Source: an uncultured Lachnospiraceae bacterium
Lineage (GTDB): Bacteria > Bacillota > Clostridia > Lachnospirales > Lachnospiraceae
Assembly (NCBI GenBank): GCA_934376945.1
Contig: CAKRPI010000055.1
Coordinates: forward strand, 1 to 14,548
Length of the DNA stretch: 14,548 nt
Direction: 5' to 3'
The notes beneath the pieces were generated by a model, which was not told the origin of the DNA, did no database searches, and saw only the letters and a list, made by a program, of their open reading frames with translations. The stretch's first letter is position 1, and every line of letters begins with the position of its first letter. Below, piece by piece: positions 13,018 to 14,548 of this stretch. Both the position numbers and the translations under genes were made by a program.

Positions 13018-14355
13018 ATGCTTTTTTTATCAATTGATTTCGGCACTTCTGCCGTTAAAGTCAGCATTATTGATGAAAACGGTTCAATTCAGTGCCAAGC
13101 AAAACACGAATACCATTATCTTTTACTGCCAGATGAAAAAGTTGAATTATCACCTGACAGTCTTCTTTCCGCGCTCTTTGGGGCCGTTAAGTGCCTCAAC
13201 CCGGATCTTCTTCATAAAGTGGAATGTCTTTGCTACGATACTTTTTCACCTTCTCTTGTTCTCATGGACAATGACGGTGACCTTGTATATCCCAATATCA
13301 TTACCCATCTTGACCGGAGATGCCGCGCACAGTCAGACTTTATCTGTAACACCGTCGGTAAAGACACCTACCTTCATATTTCCGGCATTTATCCTTTTGC
13401 CGGAGGTTGCTCAGCCATGACGCTTCTCTGGTTTCAACAAAAAGAAAAAGATCTCTTATGTCAGGTTGAAAAGGTCGGACATCTTACCACTTACCTGCAC
13501 AAATTATTTACCGGAAAATGGATGATTGATCTCGTAAACGCTTCTATGCTTGGTTTATATGAAACTACTCTGCAAAATGCCTGGTCGAAGGAATTACTTT
13601 CCACTTTCCACTTTCCTGAATACTGGTTTTCAGAAATCTGTGTTCCCGGAAAATTCCTTGGATTCCTTCTTCCATCCATCGCAGATAAACTGGGAGTTCC
13701 TTCCGGTATCCCTGTCGCCATCGGCACAAATGATGTTGCATCCGCTCAAATGGGCGCTGGAAACAGTAGCGCCGGTCAAATCATGAATACGGCAGGCAGC
13801 AGCGAAATGGTCAGCATTCTTACAGACAAACCTGTAACAAACCCACATTATTATCTCAGAAACGCAGCTCTTCCGGGATTATGGCAAATTTATGCGACTA
13901 CCGCAGGCGGCTTCGCACTTGACTGGTTTTATCTTCAATTTTGTCATGAAATGAAACGAAATGATTTCTATGAAAAATATCTGATTGATTCGATTAAAAA
14001 TTATGGAACTACCACTACTATTACTTTCGATCCATATTTAACAGGTGACCGACAAAGCCTTCAGAAAAAAGCCGGTGCATGGCATGGTCTTTCCCTTGCT
14101 TCCACGCGTGAAGAAATGCTTGCTGCAATGCTCAAAAGTATTCAAAAAGTACTCCATACTACACTTCTTGAAGCAAAACAGTTTCAGACACTAAACGATA
14201 CTATAAAAATTTCCGGCGGAATGGTAAATCCTGCTTACCTTGAAATGAAAAAAATGGAAATGCCTGAATTTAACTTCAAGCAGGTCGACGACTGCCCACT
14301 GCTAGGTAATATTGAACTGATTAAATACCATGGTTTTCAGTCAATTTCGATGTAA
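13018..14355 (+). CDS. FGGY-family carbohydrate kinase
   Basis: A 445-residue two-domain sugar kinase, somewhat shorter than xylulokinase or gluconokinase (about 490-500). The N-terminal DFGTSAVK (7-14) is the ATP phosphate loop. THLDRRCR (96-103) is the substrate-side segment. AIGTNDVASAQMGAG (234-248) holds the catalytic base Asp239 (GxND in place of the usual GGGDN). NTAGSSEM and ISGGM (398-402) form the adenosine-side motifs, with an abbreviated C-terminus after NPAYLEM. It phosphorylates an unknown ketose, polyol or aldonate. AGGAG lies 8 nt before the ATG. It lies on the opposite strand from the operon, beyond the IclR gene. A ketose phosphate made here could feed the split transketolase (inference). 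Substrate not assigned. Confidence 0.88.
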   Translation: MLFLSIDFGTSAVKVSIIDENGSIQCQAKHEYHYLLLPDEKVELSPDSLLSALFGAVKCLNPDLLHKVECLCYDTFSPSLVLMDNDGDLVYPNIITHLDRRCRAQSDFICNTVGKDTYLHISGIYPFAGGCSAMTLLWFQQKEKDLLCQVEKVGHLTTYLHKLFTGKWMIDLVNASMLGLYETTLQNAWSKELLSTFHFPEYWFSEICVPGKFLGFLLPSIADKLGVPSGIPVAIGTNDVASAQMGAGNSSAGQIMNTAGSSEMVSILTDKPVTNPHYYLRNAALPGLWQIYATTAGGFALDWFYLQFCHEMKRNDFYEKYLIDSIKNYGTTTTITFDPYLTGDRQSLQKKAGAWHGLSLASTREEMLAAMLKSIQKVLHTTLLEAKQFQTLNDTIKISGGMVNPAYLEMKKMEMPEFNFKQVDDCPLLGNIELIKYHGFQSISM

Positions 14356-14391
14356 TATAACACTTTTTCTTTATAACTTATTCTCTACGGA

Positions 14392-14452
14392 AATATCCCT
14401 CGAAAAGTTCTTTTATTGGCACCTTTTCTGAGGGATATTCTTATCCTTCTTA
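14392..14452 (+). terminator. Probable terminator of the FGGY kinase gene
   Basis: AATATCCCTCGAAAAG (14392-14407) pairs with CTTTTC-T-GAGGGATATT (14423-14439), a 16-bp stem with one bulged T and a 15-nt loop. A pyrimidine-rich TTATCCTTCTT follows. The T tract is interrupted, so termination may be partial. Confidence 0.55.
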
Positions 14453-14517
14453 AAATCTCCACTATTGTGTAAATAATTCAATGAATAGAAAAAATTTAAA
14501 AAATTCAAAAAAAGTAC

Positions 14518-14546
14518 TTGCATTTCTGTAAAGAGTGTTATATAAT
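14518..14546 (+). promoter_or_regulatory. Promoter at the right edge, pointing out of the window
   Basis: TTGCAT (14518-14523) and a perfect TATAAT (14541-14546) are spaced by 17 nt. It presumably drives the next plus-strand gene, which is not in the window. The AAGTACTT palindrome at 14512-14519 overlaps its -35. Confidence 0.65.
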
Positions 14547-14548
14547 TC

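Noticed and set aside
1..14548. CRISPR array, insertion sequence or phage genes
   Set aside because: No regularly spaced repeats, transposase, integrase or phage protein was seen.

Overview
The window looks like a chromosomal segment of a Gram-positive anaerobe of the Clostridia, most likely Lachnospiraceae. This is inferred from AT-rich spacers, strong AGGAGG ribosome sites, GTG starts, a split transketolase, a sugar ABC transporter with no ATPase gene, and a DUF3791/DUF3990 module, a gene pair I know mainly from gut Firmicutes.

Layout. At the left edge lies a tRNA-Gln (CUG anticodon) with its own terminator. Facing it on the minus strand is a small module: a DUF3791-like domain fused to a DUF3990 (ADP-ribosyltransferase-like) domain, an overlapping second DUF3791-like gene, and possibly a 30-codon third ORF. 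From about 1.17 to 11.67 kb an uninterrupted minus-strand run of 12 genes forms a sugar-acid catabolic operon. In transcription order it encodes a VOC protein, KDPG aldolase, KDG kinase, a galactonate-dehydratase-like enolase-superfamily enzyme, two ABC permeases, a solute-binding protein, an RpiB-like isomerase, transketolase N and C subunits, a DHDPS/NAL-family aldolase and a GntR/HutC regulator. An IclR-family regulator is divergent from the operon head. The 287-bp spacer between them holds two good sigma-A promoters and a near match to the KdgR (IclR-family) operator. Downstream on the plus strand are a large inverted repeat, a palindrome and an FGGY sugar kinase. A consensus-like promoter at the right edge points out of the window.

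How it may work. The binding protein and two permeases import a sugar acid or oligosaccharide, probably powered by a shared MsmX-type ATPase encoded elsewhere. The dehydratase makes a 2-keto-3-deoxy acid, the kinase phosphorylates it, and the aldolase splits it into pyruvate and glyceraldehyde-3-phosphate. That is the De Ley-Doudoroff/Entner-Doudoroff-type lower route. The isomerase, transketolase and DHDPS-like aldolase are not needed for galactonate or gluconate, so the cluster probably handles a second carbon stream. The isomerase has lost residues typical of ribose-5-phosphate isomerase B, so its substrate may differ. Two regulators of different families bracket the operon, and candidate operators fitting each are present: a KdgR-like site at the operon head and a GTATATAC site before the isomerase. 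The substrate is not determinable from sequence alone.
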